From JAIEOG01 sp964611895 (lineage in GTDB: Bacteria > Bdellovibrionota > FAC87 > UBA2466), in the NCBI GenBank assembly GCA_964611895.1, contig CAZTDN010000021.1, positions 1 to 54,417 of the forward strand: a stretch of DNA of 54,417 bases. Reading direction: 5' to 3'. The notes beneath the pieces are model-generated. The model worked only from the letters and a program-made list of their open reading frames with translations. It was not told the origin of the DNA and ran no database searches. This document shows positions 25,053-32,155 of the stretch, one piece after another (the first letter of the stretch is position 1; each line of letters starts with the position of its first letter). Both the position numbers and the translations under genes were made by a program.

Positions 25053-25060
25053 GTGGGACA
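25053..25060 (+). repeat. GTGGGACA motif at left end of cassette 3
   Basis: GTGGGACAG lies 52 bases after the fifth tRNA 3' copy, preceded by CATTT as in the tandem motif elsewhere. It repeats the left-end pattern of the other cassettes. Confidence 0.5.
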
Positions 25061-25101
25061 GCAATGACTTTCAACCACCGTAGGTAGCCTTTCTGGGTTC
25101 G

Positions 25102-26016
25102 CTAATCCACATCATGAAAAATGATATTCAGTAGTCGTCCGTCTCTGCGTTGAAATCTAAATGTAGGCAATGCCGATTCAACCAACGCGGGGCGACTCCA
25201 GTTCTCTCGGTCCATTTGAAAGTGCCCAAGAACCGCTAATTCAGCTAAAAACTGCCACTGCCCGTGACTTAACGACTTTCCAGAATGGAGTCGCGCAAGC
25301 TCTTTTGAATCACCATAAATTAAGCCCATATAAAGATGGATAGATATCGAGGGATGAAATCCAAGCGCGTTGGTTGCCGCGTTCAAAATAGCTCGGTTCA
25401 AACAACTTCCTAAATTTCCGCCGACAACATGGATCTCTGACGTATTTACCACTGAGCCATGTTCTCCATTCATAGAGTATTCCAGTAAGCTGGCCTGCTC
25501 GCGCAGAACCCTAGACCGCACGGGGAACTCTTCCGAAAAGAGAATAAGTCGAGGGGCGTTCTTAAACTTATCTTTTTTCATCCAGTTTGCAGTTTTTCTT
25601 TGAAGGGCCTTATCTTGATGCACAACAATTAGAACTTTTTCAGACCACCTCCCTTTCAATTGCGAACGCAGCGCAGAAGAGTCGAACGCCCCTAAGTTCA
25701 GCTGCCCTAGTCTGTAGTTCAATCCCATCAGTTGAAGAACATGTGAGGACGGAATATTTCCCCCGAAATAGCTGGGAATAGATTGTGAGGGATCTTGAAG
25801 CGAATACTCAAGAACGGAATCAATGTAATCCCAGAATTCGTGGTCTCTTCCCTTAAGGTCGTTCATCCAATCACGACGCATAACGGGATCGTGGGCAAGG
25901 AGGATTAATTTATCGCAGGTGGGCCGAGGTAGCGCTTTCAAAAGTTTGGCAGGGGCTAGAGTGCTGAAAAGCAACGCGTACACCACCGTTTGGAAATGCA
26001 AACCCTCTAGTTTCAT
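25102..26016 (-). CDS. Hypothetical protein, possibly exported
   Basis: 304 residues from the ATG at 26016. The N terminus MKLEGLHFQTVVYALLFSTLAPAK could be a signal peptide or membrane anchor, followed by LLKALPRPTCDKLILLAHDPVMRRDWMNDLKGRDHEFWDYIDSVLEY. Later parts contain a Rossmann-like pattern (KVLIVVHQDKALQRKTANWMKKDKF; APRLILFSEEF). No family recognised. An upstream ATG at 26136 would run through the GTGGGACA repeat and is rejected. It is the only gene in cassette 3, between the motifs at 25053 and 26041. Confidence 0.6.
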   Translation of the reverse strand: MKLEGLHFQTVVYALLFSTLAPAKLLKALPRPTCDKLILLAHDPVMRRDWMNDLKGRDHEFWDYIDSVLEYSLQDPSQSIPSYFGGNIPSSHVLQLMGLNYRLGQLNLGAFDSSALRSQLKGRWSEKVLIVVHQDKALQRKTANWMKKDKFKNAPRLILFSEEFPVRSRVLREQASLLEYSMNGEHGSVVNTSEIHVVGGNLGSCLNRAILNAATNALGFHPSISIHLYMGLIYGDSKELARLHSGKSLSHGQWQFLAELAVLGHFQMDRENWSRPALVESALPTFRFQRRDGRLLNIIFHDVD

Positions 26017-26040
26017 AAGCGCGGCTTTATAGCACAAAAC

Positions 26041-26060
26041 GTGGGACATTTGTGGGACAG
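26041..26060 (+). repeat. GTGGGACA tandem motif at right end of cassette 3
   Basis: Identical over 20 bases to 20898-20917, and followed by a degenerate CGCCCGATGTAGACTGT segment as in the 209-bp repeats. By collinearity the tRNA 3' copy should fall about 187 bases further on, near 26228-26249, where the sequence becomes low-complexity and then breaks at the N gap. Confidence 0.7.
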
Positions 26061-26145
26061 CGTGGGCAGTAAGCGCCCGATGTAGACTGTTGAAACTTGG
26101 AGGCTCCAACACCTGGTAAGTACCTAGAAATACCAAAAAAACCGA

Positions 26146-26336
26146 AAAAAAGTCCGGCCAATTCCCCTAGACAGCCCCCCTCCAAAAAAAAAAAAAAAAA
26201 AAAGACAAAAATGCCTCAGGCGCCCCCCTTTTTTTTGGGTGTGTGCGNNNNNNNNNNAAAAACTCCGGTCCAATCCCCCCAAAACCCCCCCCACCAAAAA
26301 AAAAAAAAAAAAAAACGACAAACATGCTTCAGTCGC
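26146..26336. other. Assembly gap (10 N at 26248-26257) with duplicated low-complexity flanks
   Basis: Ten N join two contig ends. Each flank carries the same degenerate string: TCCGG, a C-rich run, 20 or 21 consecutive A (26184-26204 and 26296-26315), then GACAAA.ATGC.TCAG. This looks like both contigs ending in the same poorly read locus, so true sequence between about 26130 and 26340 is unknown and the homopolymers should not be trusted. Confidence 0.85.
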
Positions 26337-26362
26337 GCTCCTTTTTCAGGGAGATGGATGAA

Positions 26363-27136
26363 ATGAAAAAACATGGTCTGACTCCAGTTCTTGCGGTCTT
26401 ACTTTTGGCGATCTTGTCTGGTTGCGCGAGCGCACCCGAATTGGCCGAATACCCTCGTACAGAGATCGATCGCCCGTACGTACTACCACCCAAAGTCGCT
26501 ACTTGGAGCACATTGCTCCCCTTTGGGTACTTTCAAGACAGCACTCGGGCGAGTGCGTCGATCTCCCTGCCGCTTCCGTTTTTTTGGACGAGCTCTCTCA
26601 GCGAAAAGTGGAACCTCCACTGGTCTCCGGTTCCCACCGCAGTTTCCTACCAGATTCACCAATCGGATGAACGATTGCTCGGCCTGACTTTTGGTTCGGG
26701 TTATGGGTACGGCTCGACCTTAGGCTTTGTTATTTCACCCCGTGCCTCTTTGTTTTATCGAGAAAAACTCACACCGACCATCGCAGCGGAGTTTAAGCTC
26801 GGCGCCGACACGACCTTTTACACGGGTGGTACGGCAGCCCGGTGGCAAACCGAGCTCGTGATGGGGCCACTGTTTCAGGTAACCCCTCTCCTGGCACTGC
26901 GTGCTGTAGCCAAACTCCGAGTTTCCAATGGCAGTTCAGAACTATATCTCTCTCCCACCATCGGCACCGTCGTGCCGTCCTACACCACCACCTTCACTGT
27001 GCCCCTTGCGCTCGGCGCCGTTTGGAGCGCGGATCGGCAATGGGACGTCAGCTTGCACTATCAGTACCACGGCATTGGCGAAGCCGGGGGCTATAGCGCA
27101 CACCTAGGTTCTTTGATCGCCGTGCACTATTGGTAG
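26363..27136 (+). CDS. Lipoprotein with beta-rich domain, function unknown
   Basis: 257 residues starting MKKHGLTPVLAVLLLAILSGCAS, a type II signal peptide with lipobox LSGC. The ATG at 26363 has AGGGAG nine bases upstream; a nearer ATG at 26354 is too close to that site. The mature part alternates strands (LLGLTFGSGYGYGSTLGFVISPRASLFY; TPTIAAEFKLGADTTFYTG) and ends SAHLGSLIAVHYW, like a small barrel or an outer-membrane-associated beta domain. No family name. The start lies just 26 bp beyond the poor assembly flank, so the upstream region is unreliable. Confidence 0.75.
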   Translation: MKKHGLTPVLAVLLLAILSGCASAPELAEYPRTEIDRPYVLPPKVATWSTLLPFGYFQDSTRASASISLPLPFFWTSSLSEKWNLHWSPVPTAVSYQIHQSDERLLGLTFGSGYGYGSTLGFVISPRASLFYREKLTPTIAAEFKLGADTTFYTGGTAARWQTELVMGPLFQVTPLLALRAVAKLRVSNGSSELYLSPTIGTVVPSYTTTFTVPLALGAVWSADRQWDVSLHYQYHGIGEAGGYSAHLGSLIAVHYW

Positions 27137-27154
27137 AAAGTTTTTTGTTGAGTG

Positions 27155-27187
27155 CGATCGGGGGGCACTTCGGTGCCCGCTCGATCG
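27155..27187. terminator. Strong hairpin between convergent genes
   Basis: GGGCAC-TTCG-GTGCCC (27163-27178) with a stable TTCG tetraloop, enclosed by outer arms CGATCG (27155-27160) and CGATCG (27182-27187). It sits between the stops of two convergent lipoprotein genes (27136 and 27190). No T-run follows on either strand, so it may end transcription weakly or protect 3' ends. Confidence 0.5.
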
Positions 27188-27189
27188 AA

Positions 27190-27945
27190 TCACGGTTTCC
27201 ACTCGAATCGACAGTACCCCAAGGGCATTCCGTAAATGAGGTCGTCTTTCCAAGTGGAGCTACACCGATCCTGGTCAATACACACTTCTTTTGTATAGAG
27301 GACCAAAGTGCCGTCTGGCACCGGCACGAGCTTGAGCCAAGTCAGCATGCGATCAAACTCCTGAGGTGCTTCTGCGGACGTCGTGTTTCTAAGCGCTTTG
27401 GAATACAGCTGCGCATAACCCTGTTTGGGAGAGGTATCCAATAGCGCCGCCAGCGGCAAGTTCGTCGGCGCTGCTGGAACCATTTGGAACGTATCCGCGG
27501 CCACCTTCCGTCGAATTCTATGCAATAGATCATCGCGATCGGTGCTGCGGTGAGTGACAACAAAAACAGCCTTACCCTCGCGAACGTAAACATCCATCAC
27601 GGCTGGGCGTAGCCACTTCGGATCATGATATGCCGAACACCATCCCGCGATCTGAGCGTCGTGGGTTAATCGTCCAAGGTCTCCCTTAGCTGCCACGTCG
27701 AACTCGGCTCGTAGTCGCGAGTGCCAATCTGGCGAATCGCTGAATTTGCTGCTGATGGCCTTGGCGTGAGAAATCAGTGCAAGCGTCTGCCCAGTGAAAT
27801 CCTTCTGCGCAAGCACAGGAGTGCGTGTCCACTCCGTAGGCGTGAGCCCACCGTGTGTGATTTGCGGCCGCTCTTTCGGCCCTGATACACACCCGCCCAG
27901 AATCGCAGCAAGTGTGACGCAGTATGTCAATCGTCGATTGAACAT
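27190..27945 (-). CDS. Hypothetical lipoprotein
   Basis: 251 residues with signal peptide MFNRRLTYCVTLAAILGGCVSG, lipobox LGGC. Mature sequence has paired cysteines (AGWCSAYHD; EVCIDQDRCSS; GYCRFEW), consistent with disulfides in the periplasm, and an alternating strand pattern (VMDVYVREGKAVFVVTHRS). No family recognised. The 280-bp region upstream (27946-28225) holds no gene that I can support; an overlapping frame there is discussed as rejected. Confidence 0.7.
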   Translation of the reverse strand: MFNRRLTYCVTLAAILGGCVSGPKERPQITHGGLTPTEWTRTPVLAQKDFTGQTLALISHAKAISSKFSDSPDWHSRLRAEFDVAAKGDLGRLTHDAQIAGWCSAYHDPKWLRPAVMDVYVREGKAVFVVTHRSTDRDDLLHRIRRKVAADTFQMVPAAPTNLPLAALLDTSPKQGYAQLYSKALRNTTSAEAPQEFDRMLTWLKLVPVPDGTLVLYTKEVCIDQDRCSSTWKDDLIYGMPLGYCRFEWKP

Positions 27946-28225
27946 CGTCTTCTCTGTCTGCTAATCGACGAATAAAGCGAATTCTGATGACGCTGCGGGT
28001 CAGTGCTGCATAAGGGTTTTGGGGGAACCAAAAATGCAGAAGTGCAACGCCCCAAAATAAAAGAACTTGATTCGGGGCATCATGGAAAAACGCCACCGGG
28101 ATCTCCGCAGAAAAAGCGCTGAAATAAACAGGCAAAAAGATGACATGACTTGCCGCTTCCAAAAACTTGGCGCGGCGCACCCTGGAGATAAGCGCCAGGC
28201 TTAACATTCTGCACCGAAACGAGCT

Positions 28226-29938
28226 ATGCTGCCGTCGATGCTTTACTACCTGTTCGCGTTGGTTGCGTGGTTAGTGCCGTACGCCCTGTACTGGAATTTC
28301 ATGACCTGGGGGGACTACGACACGATGGCCTCCTGGGCGCAGGTAGCTGTCTGGTGGCACCAAGTAGGGGACACATCCAATGCGTGGAACCCATTTTTCT
28401 GTGGTGGGTCACCCCTGTTCGGCAACTCTCAACTACCGCTCTACCACCCCAGCGTCCCACTGTATTTTCTGTTCGGACCTGTCGCGGGACTTAAAGTCAT
28501 GGTGCTCTTGTGGATGAGCGCCGGGTTTGTGCTGTTTGCACAGCTGTGGCGGGACTACGGCTTCGGCCGTCCGACAGCTCTCCTGTTCGCTTGTGCCTGG
28601 GCGCTAAACGGATATTTCGTCGGCCATCTTGGCCAAATGCACGCCTATTTCACGAGTTTTTTCTTAGTGCCTGGTTTTTTTCTATGCATCCGACGGTGGC
28701 TCTCCACGGGACGATTGCGACACCTCATCGGGTTTTACCTGCTGACTCTAGTCGCCGGCATCCACAGCTACGGATTTTTTGTCTATTTCTACCTTTGCGT
28801 GCCGATTTTTTTCGCCCTAGAACTCGTTTTCCGTCGAACCCCCTGGAAAAAAGCGCTAGGTCTGAGCGCCCATTTTGGCTCAACCCTGATACTTAGCCTT
28901 GGAACGCTCGCCTTTTTTCTGCTTCCCGCCCTAGACCACATTCGCGATTTTCCTCGCACAACGCCGCTGGTTTTTGAAAACCCCCTGCGCCTAATTACTT
29001 TCTTGTTTGTTCCGGGGACTTTGTTCGTTTCTGAGTACCGCCCGTGGGAATACCAAATGTTCATCGGGCCAGTGCTCTTTTTATTTTTCGCCATCGGCTG
29101 CATGCGAATCACTCGAGTTCCCAAGGACTACTGGCCTCTGCTCCTCTGTGGCGCATTGCAATTCCTTTTGAGCATCGGCAGTTTTCGGGCTCTGGGATGG
29201 CCGTTTTTATCTCCGTTTGACGCGCTCCATCAATACACTCCGGTTTTTTCGAATGTTCGGGTTACCTCTAGATTTTTGATCGGATTCGTTCCCGCTGCGC
29301 TCCTGCTTGCAACCTGGGCCATGAAATCCTGGGCCCTCACCAAAACGAGGGTCTTTTTTATCATCGCTCCCCTTGCGGGTTTCTGCGTATTCAACGCTTT
29401 AAAAATGGCTTCGCTTTCAGCAGATCCGGCCAAAGTTAAAACCCATTCCATTTCGAACCAGTTTGATTGGAAAGACACTCGATCCAGGCAGCGCTTTGCC
29501 TCATTGGAATCTTCCGTTGGAATTCTTAACTGCGACGATCCCGCCCCATCGCTCAGCCTCCCCGGAGTTGTTCGAGAGGGCCCTCTATTCCCAGATTTCC
29601 CTGCCGATTGGACAGTTCAGCGTCTGTCCTGGAATCGAATTCGGCTCTTAAACCCCTCCGTGAGGGGACGGGCAGAAGTAGTCCAGTTAAACATGAACCA
29701 TCATAGAAATTGGAGAATCCATTCTATATCCGGCGAGAGCTCTCAAATTCTATCCCGGCCTGGCCAGGCCCTAAAGGTAGGCCTGCCCGCCGGTGCCTTC
29801 GAATCTGAGCTCGTCTTCACCGATCCAAACCAGCCCCGAGACAGGGCTGTTTCTTGGATCAGTGTGCTTCTGTTTATGTTCTTGAATGTGGGTGTGCTAG
29901 CAGTGCACGCCGTATTTCGTCGGGGCCGACTGGAATGA
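28226..29938 (+). CDS. Polytopic membrane protein, putative GT-C-type glycosyltransferase
   Basis: 570 residues with about 11-12 hydrophobic helices and a short C-terminal soluble part. Near the N terminus, after the first helix, is WGDYDTMASWAQVAVWWHQVGDTSNAWNPFFCGGSPLFGNSQLPLYHP: an acidic loop after helix 1 followed by proline-rich loop, as in GT-C enzymes and YfhO-like proteins that use polyprenyl-linked sugars. Substrate unknown. The start could also be ATG 28238. The 3' end overlaps the opposite-strand gene by 65 bp. It opens the envelope-glycan region. Confidence 0.65.
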   Translation: MLPSMLYYLFALVAWLVPYALYWNFMTWGDYDTMASWAQVAVWWHQVGDTSNAWNPFFCGGSPLFGNSQLPLYHPSVPLYFLFGPVAGLKVMVLLWMSAGFVLFAQLWRDYGFGRPTALLFACAWALNGYFVGHLGQMHAYFTSFFLVPGFFLCIRRWLSTGRLRHLIGFYLLTLVAGIHSYGFFVYFYLCVPIFFALELVFRRTPWKKALGLSAHFGSTLILSLGTLAFFLLPALDHIRDFPRTTPLVFENPLRLITFLFVPGTLFVSEYRPWEYQMFIGPVLFLFFAIGCMRITRVPKDYWPLLLCGALQFLLSIGSFRALGWPFLSPFDALHQYTPVFSNVRVTSRFLIGFVPAALLLATWAMKSWALTKTRVFFIIAPLAGFCVFNALKMASLSADPAKVKTHSISNQFDWKDTRSRQRFASLESSVGILNCDDPAPSLSLPGVVREGPLFPDFPADWTVQRLSWNRIRLLNPSVRGRAEVVQLNMNHHRNWRIHSISGESSQILSRPGQALKVGLPAGAFESELVFTDPNQPRDRAVSWISVLLFMFLNVGVLAVHAVFRRGRLE

Positions 29939-30821
29939 CCACGCGCGCACTAGGATCAGCCAGGAACTGATTGCGCATCAACGCTTCCGCTGTGGCCTCT
30001 TTTTCCCTCAGAGCGGACTTAAGCAACTGCTCCATTTCTTTGCGATCCAAACATGCAGCGATCAGCTCTTCGCTCAAGCGCTCGAGCACCAGATCGATGT
30101 CTTTTTCAAACTTCTTGCGAGCTGCGTTCGCTTTGGAAACCAACGCCGAATACACTCGATCTAGATTGGTCTGAGCGCTTTCGGAAGCTGCCGCGATTTC
30201 AGCTGGGTCATGCAAGATCAAGTGCGGACTGGTGGGAACATGTTTAACATACCATGGCTTGAGAGCCACTCTCGACAACGCCCTACGAACTGCCATTTTC
30301 AACACCGTGATTTCGTCCGGGTAGAGCTGATCAGTGGCTAGCTTGATGCAACTAATTACCGTTTCTTCGACATCGGCAATCTTGCCAAACCTTTTCTCGA
30401 AGCTTGACTGGGACTCGACGATAAAACGCTCTATTTGAGCCGAAACATCACGGGTGTTGAGCTGCCGAGATAGCGTCGATCGGGTCCGCCGAACGCGGCG
30501 CTCGTACCCGAATATTCCGATGATAAAGGAGTACACCCCTCCCACTCGGTGGTCTTCCACCACGGAAGTGGTCACATCCGTTGCGTTGAAGTTTAGCTTG
30601 GTCTTCTTTTTTTCAATTTCTTCCATAAAACTGCGCACTTCTTGTCGAAGCGTTTCCTTCTTGCGAAACAAAATCGCTTCAAGATCTACCCGCATTGCAA
30701 ACAGCCGCGTCGTGATGTCCGAACGGATAGACTTTACGTACAATCCCGCTGATCGAGAGGAGTCCCCCGTTGCCAAGTCTATCGGCTGGGGAGCTACTTT
30801 AGTTTCGTTATCGTAGTTCAT
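29874..30821 (-). CDS. Hypothetical helical cytoplasmic protein
   Basis: 315 residues from the ATG at 30821 (MNYDNETKVAPQ); an ATG at 30860 is less likely. Highly charged and helical, with probable coiled-coil stretches (AILFRKKETLRQEVRSFMEEIEKKKTKLNF; KANAARKKFEKDIDLVLERLSEEL). One short hydrophobic segment (VGGVYSFIIGIFGYERR) could contact a membrane, a layout that loosely recalls dynamin-like helical regions but without any GTPase motif. No family recognised. Its 3' end overlaps the membrane protein gene by 65 bp. Confidence 0.6.
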   Translation of the reverse strand: MNYDNETKVAPQPIDLATGDSSRSAGLYVKSIRSDITTRLFAMRVDLEAILFRKKETLRQEVRSFMEEIEKKKTKLNFNATDVTTSVVEDHRVGGVYSFIIGIFGYERRVRRTRSTLSRQLNTRDVSAQIERFIVESQSSFEKRFGKIADVEETVISCIKLATDQLYPDEITVLKMAVRRALSRVALKPWYVKHVPTSPHLILHDPAEIAAASESAQTNLDRVYSALVSKANAARKKFEKDIDLVLERLSEELIAACLDRKEMEQLLKSALREKEATAEALMRNQFLADPSARVVIPVGPDEIRRALLAHPHSRT

Positions 30822-30988
30822 TTGAGTGAAGTGGGAAAATTCTAACACGCTGCAAGCCACAGAATAACGGCCCGGTGCACTATGGCTTCACCGCCTTAAT
30901 TCTTGCACTTACTTGGTCCAAACCAGTTTGGGCTTCAAGGCTAGGTACCGCGTACCCAAAAAAGGAAAAGCAGGCTAAGGTCGGGGGA

Positions 30989-32155
30989 GTGAAAAAACTA
31001 ACAGCTCTAGCAGCGGTTTTACTCTTGTTTCGACTGGTCAGTGTTGTGACCATTGCGCCACTCAACGCCCCCGATGAAGTGGGACACATGGTCATGGTCA
31101 CCGCGCTAGCGCGAGGTGAACTTCTCACACTGGAGAACGAGCACCAGTATAAACCCGCCTATTCGTACGCTCTATTTCACCCGGCACCGTATGTCCCGTA
31201 CGCAGCTGGTCTTTGGTTGGCATCTCGAATCGATCCATCCCTCCTAGATATGGAACATCCCAAACCGCAGTTTAAATCCGGCGCCGTTTTAGCGGCACGC
31301 TTGGGTGGCCTTGTTTGGTTTGCGGTTTTTGCGGTTTTTCTCCTGTTACTAGTGCACCCTTATCGATTTAGTATTCAACTAGGAGCGTTTTCCACAATCG
31401 GGCTCCTGCCGCAAATTACCTACACGCAATCCTACGTAAACCTGGACGCCATGGGGGTTAGCGTCATGGCAATGTTAGTCTGGGCGTTGAGAAAACAAAA
31501 TCTAGCGTGGATAGCATTTTCCGTGGTTTTGCTGATGACATCTAAACTCAACTACTACTGTCTTCTGCCGCTGCCTCTTCTGATTCTCAATAACCTGCGC
31601 ACGCGCGCCCTGGTTTTAGCCACAGGCATTTTTTCCGTCGTGCCTTGGTTCTACTACAATTACACAGTGAACACGGCAAAGTACGGTAGCCTCTTGGGCT
31701 TTAGCGCGCTCTCCCAAATCTACCCCGATCCTCCCGGTGGCGCGGCCGTTTTGTCGCGAACATTCCTCGGACTATCTCTCAATAGCGCCTTTGGTGTGTT
31801 CGGGTACTTTACCCAAGCGTTTCCCACGCCTGTTTTTTGGATTTGGAAACTGCTGCTCCTACCCACGGGACTGTACTTCCTCACTCGCTCTCTATTGCAA
31901 AAAAGCACCGCACGTCCGTGGCACCTCGGATTCGCCAGTGTGGTCGTAGCAAACTTTTTTATGCACTATTGGGCGTCCTTCTCGGGGGCTATGTCCCCAC
32001 AGGGGAGATACTTGTTTCCCGCCAGTTGTATTTTGATGGGGTACTTGATTCACGGCGTCCGAAATTCGAGCCGTTCACTCAGCGCAATCACCGTGTTTTT
32101 TTGGGTTTGTGCATTGGGTGGGATCTACTTGGGAGCTGTGGCTCCACCTCGCTGA
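30989..32155 (+). CDS. DUF2142-like polytopic membrane protein
   Basis: About 388 residues from the GTG at 30989, with AAGG eight bases upstream; ATG at 30875 would add 38 residues and is possible. About ten membrane helices. APLNAPDEVGHMVM after helix 1 and the late SPQGRYLFP motif are typical of DUF2142 predicted membrane proteins, thought to be GT-C-like enzymes in surface polysaccharide clusters. Specificity unknown. Its 3' end overlaps the next convergent membrane protein gene by 31 bp. Confidence 0.75.
   Translation: MKKLTALAAVLLLFRLVSVVTIAPLNAPDEVGHMVMVTALARGELLTLENEHQYKPAYSYALFHPAPYVPYAAGLWLASRIDPSLLDMEHPKPQFKSGAVLAARLGGLVWFAVFAVFLLLLVHPYRFSIQLGAFSTIGLLPQITYTQSYVNLDAMGVSVMAMLVWALRKQNLAWIAFSVVLLMTSKLNYYCLLPLPLLILNNLRTRALVLATGIFSVVPWFYYNYTVNTAKYGSLLGFSALSQIYPDPPGGAAVLSRTFLGLSLNSAFGVFGYFTQAFPTPVFWIWKLLLLPTGLYFLTRSLLQKSTARPWHLGFASVVVANFFMHYWASFSGAMSPQGRYLFPASCILMGYLIHGVRNSSRSLSAITVFFWVCALGGIYLGAVAPPR

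Noticed and set aside
25102..26136. Longer start at 26136 for the cassette 3 gene
   Set aside because: The added 40 residues come from translation of the GTGGGACA repeat region; the ATG at 26016 gives a plausible hydrophobic N terminus.
26097..26366. Lys/Pro-rich open frames around the N gap
   Set aside because: They arise from poly-A and C-rich artefact sequence at contig ends and run through unknown bases.
27686..28207. Open frame on the minus strand, 173 residues, with hydrophobic N-terminal 80 residues
   Set aside because: It overlaps the well-supported lipoprotein gene (27190-27945) by 260 bp, and its second half is low-quality Cys/His/Arg-rich translation. The N-terminal part could be a decayed membrane-protein gene but cannot be shown.
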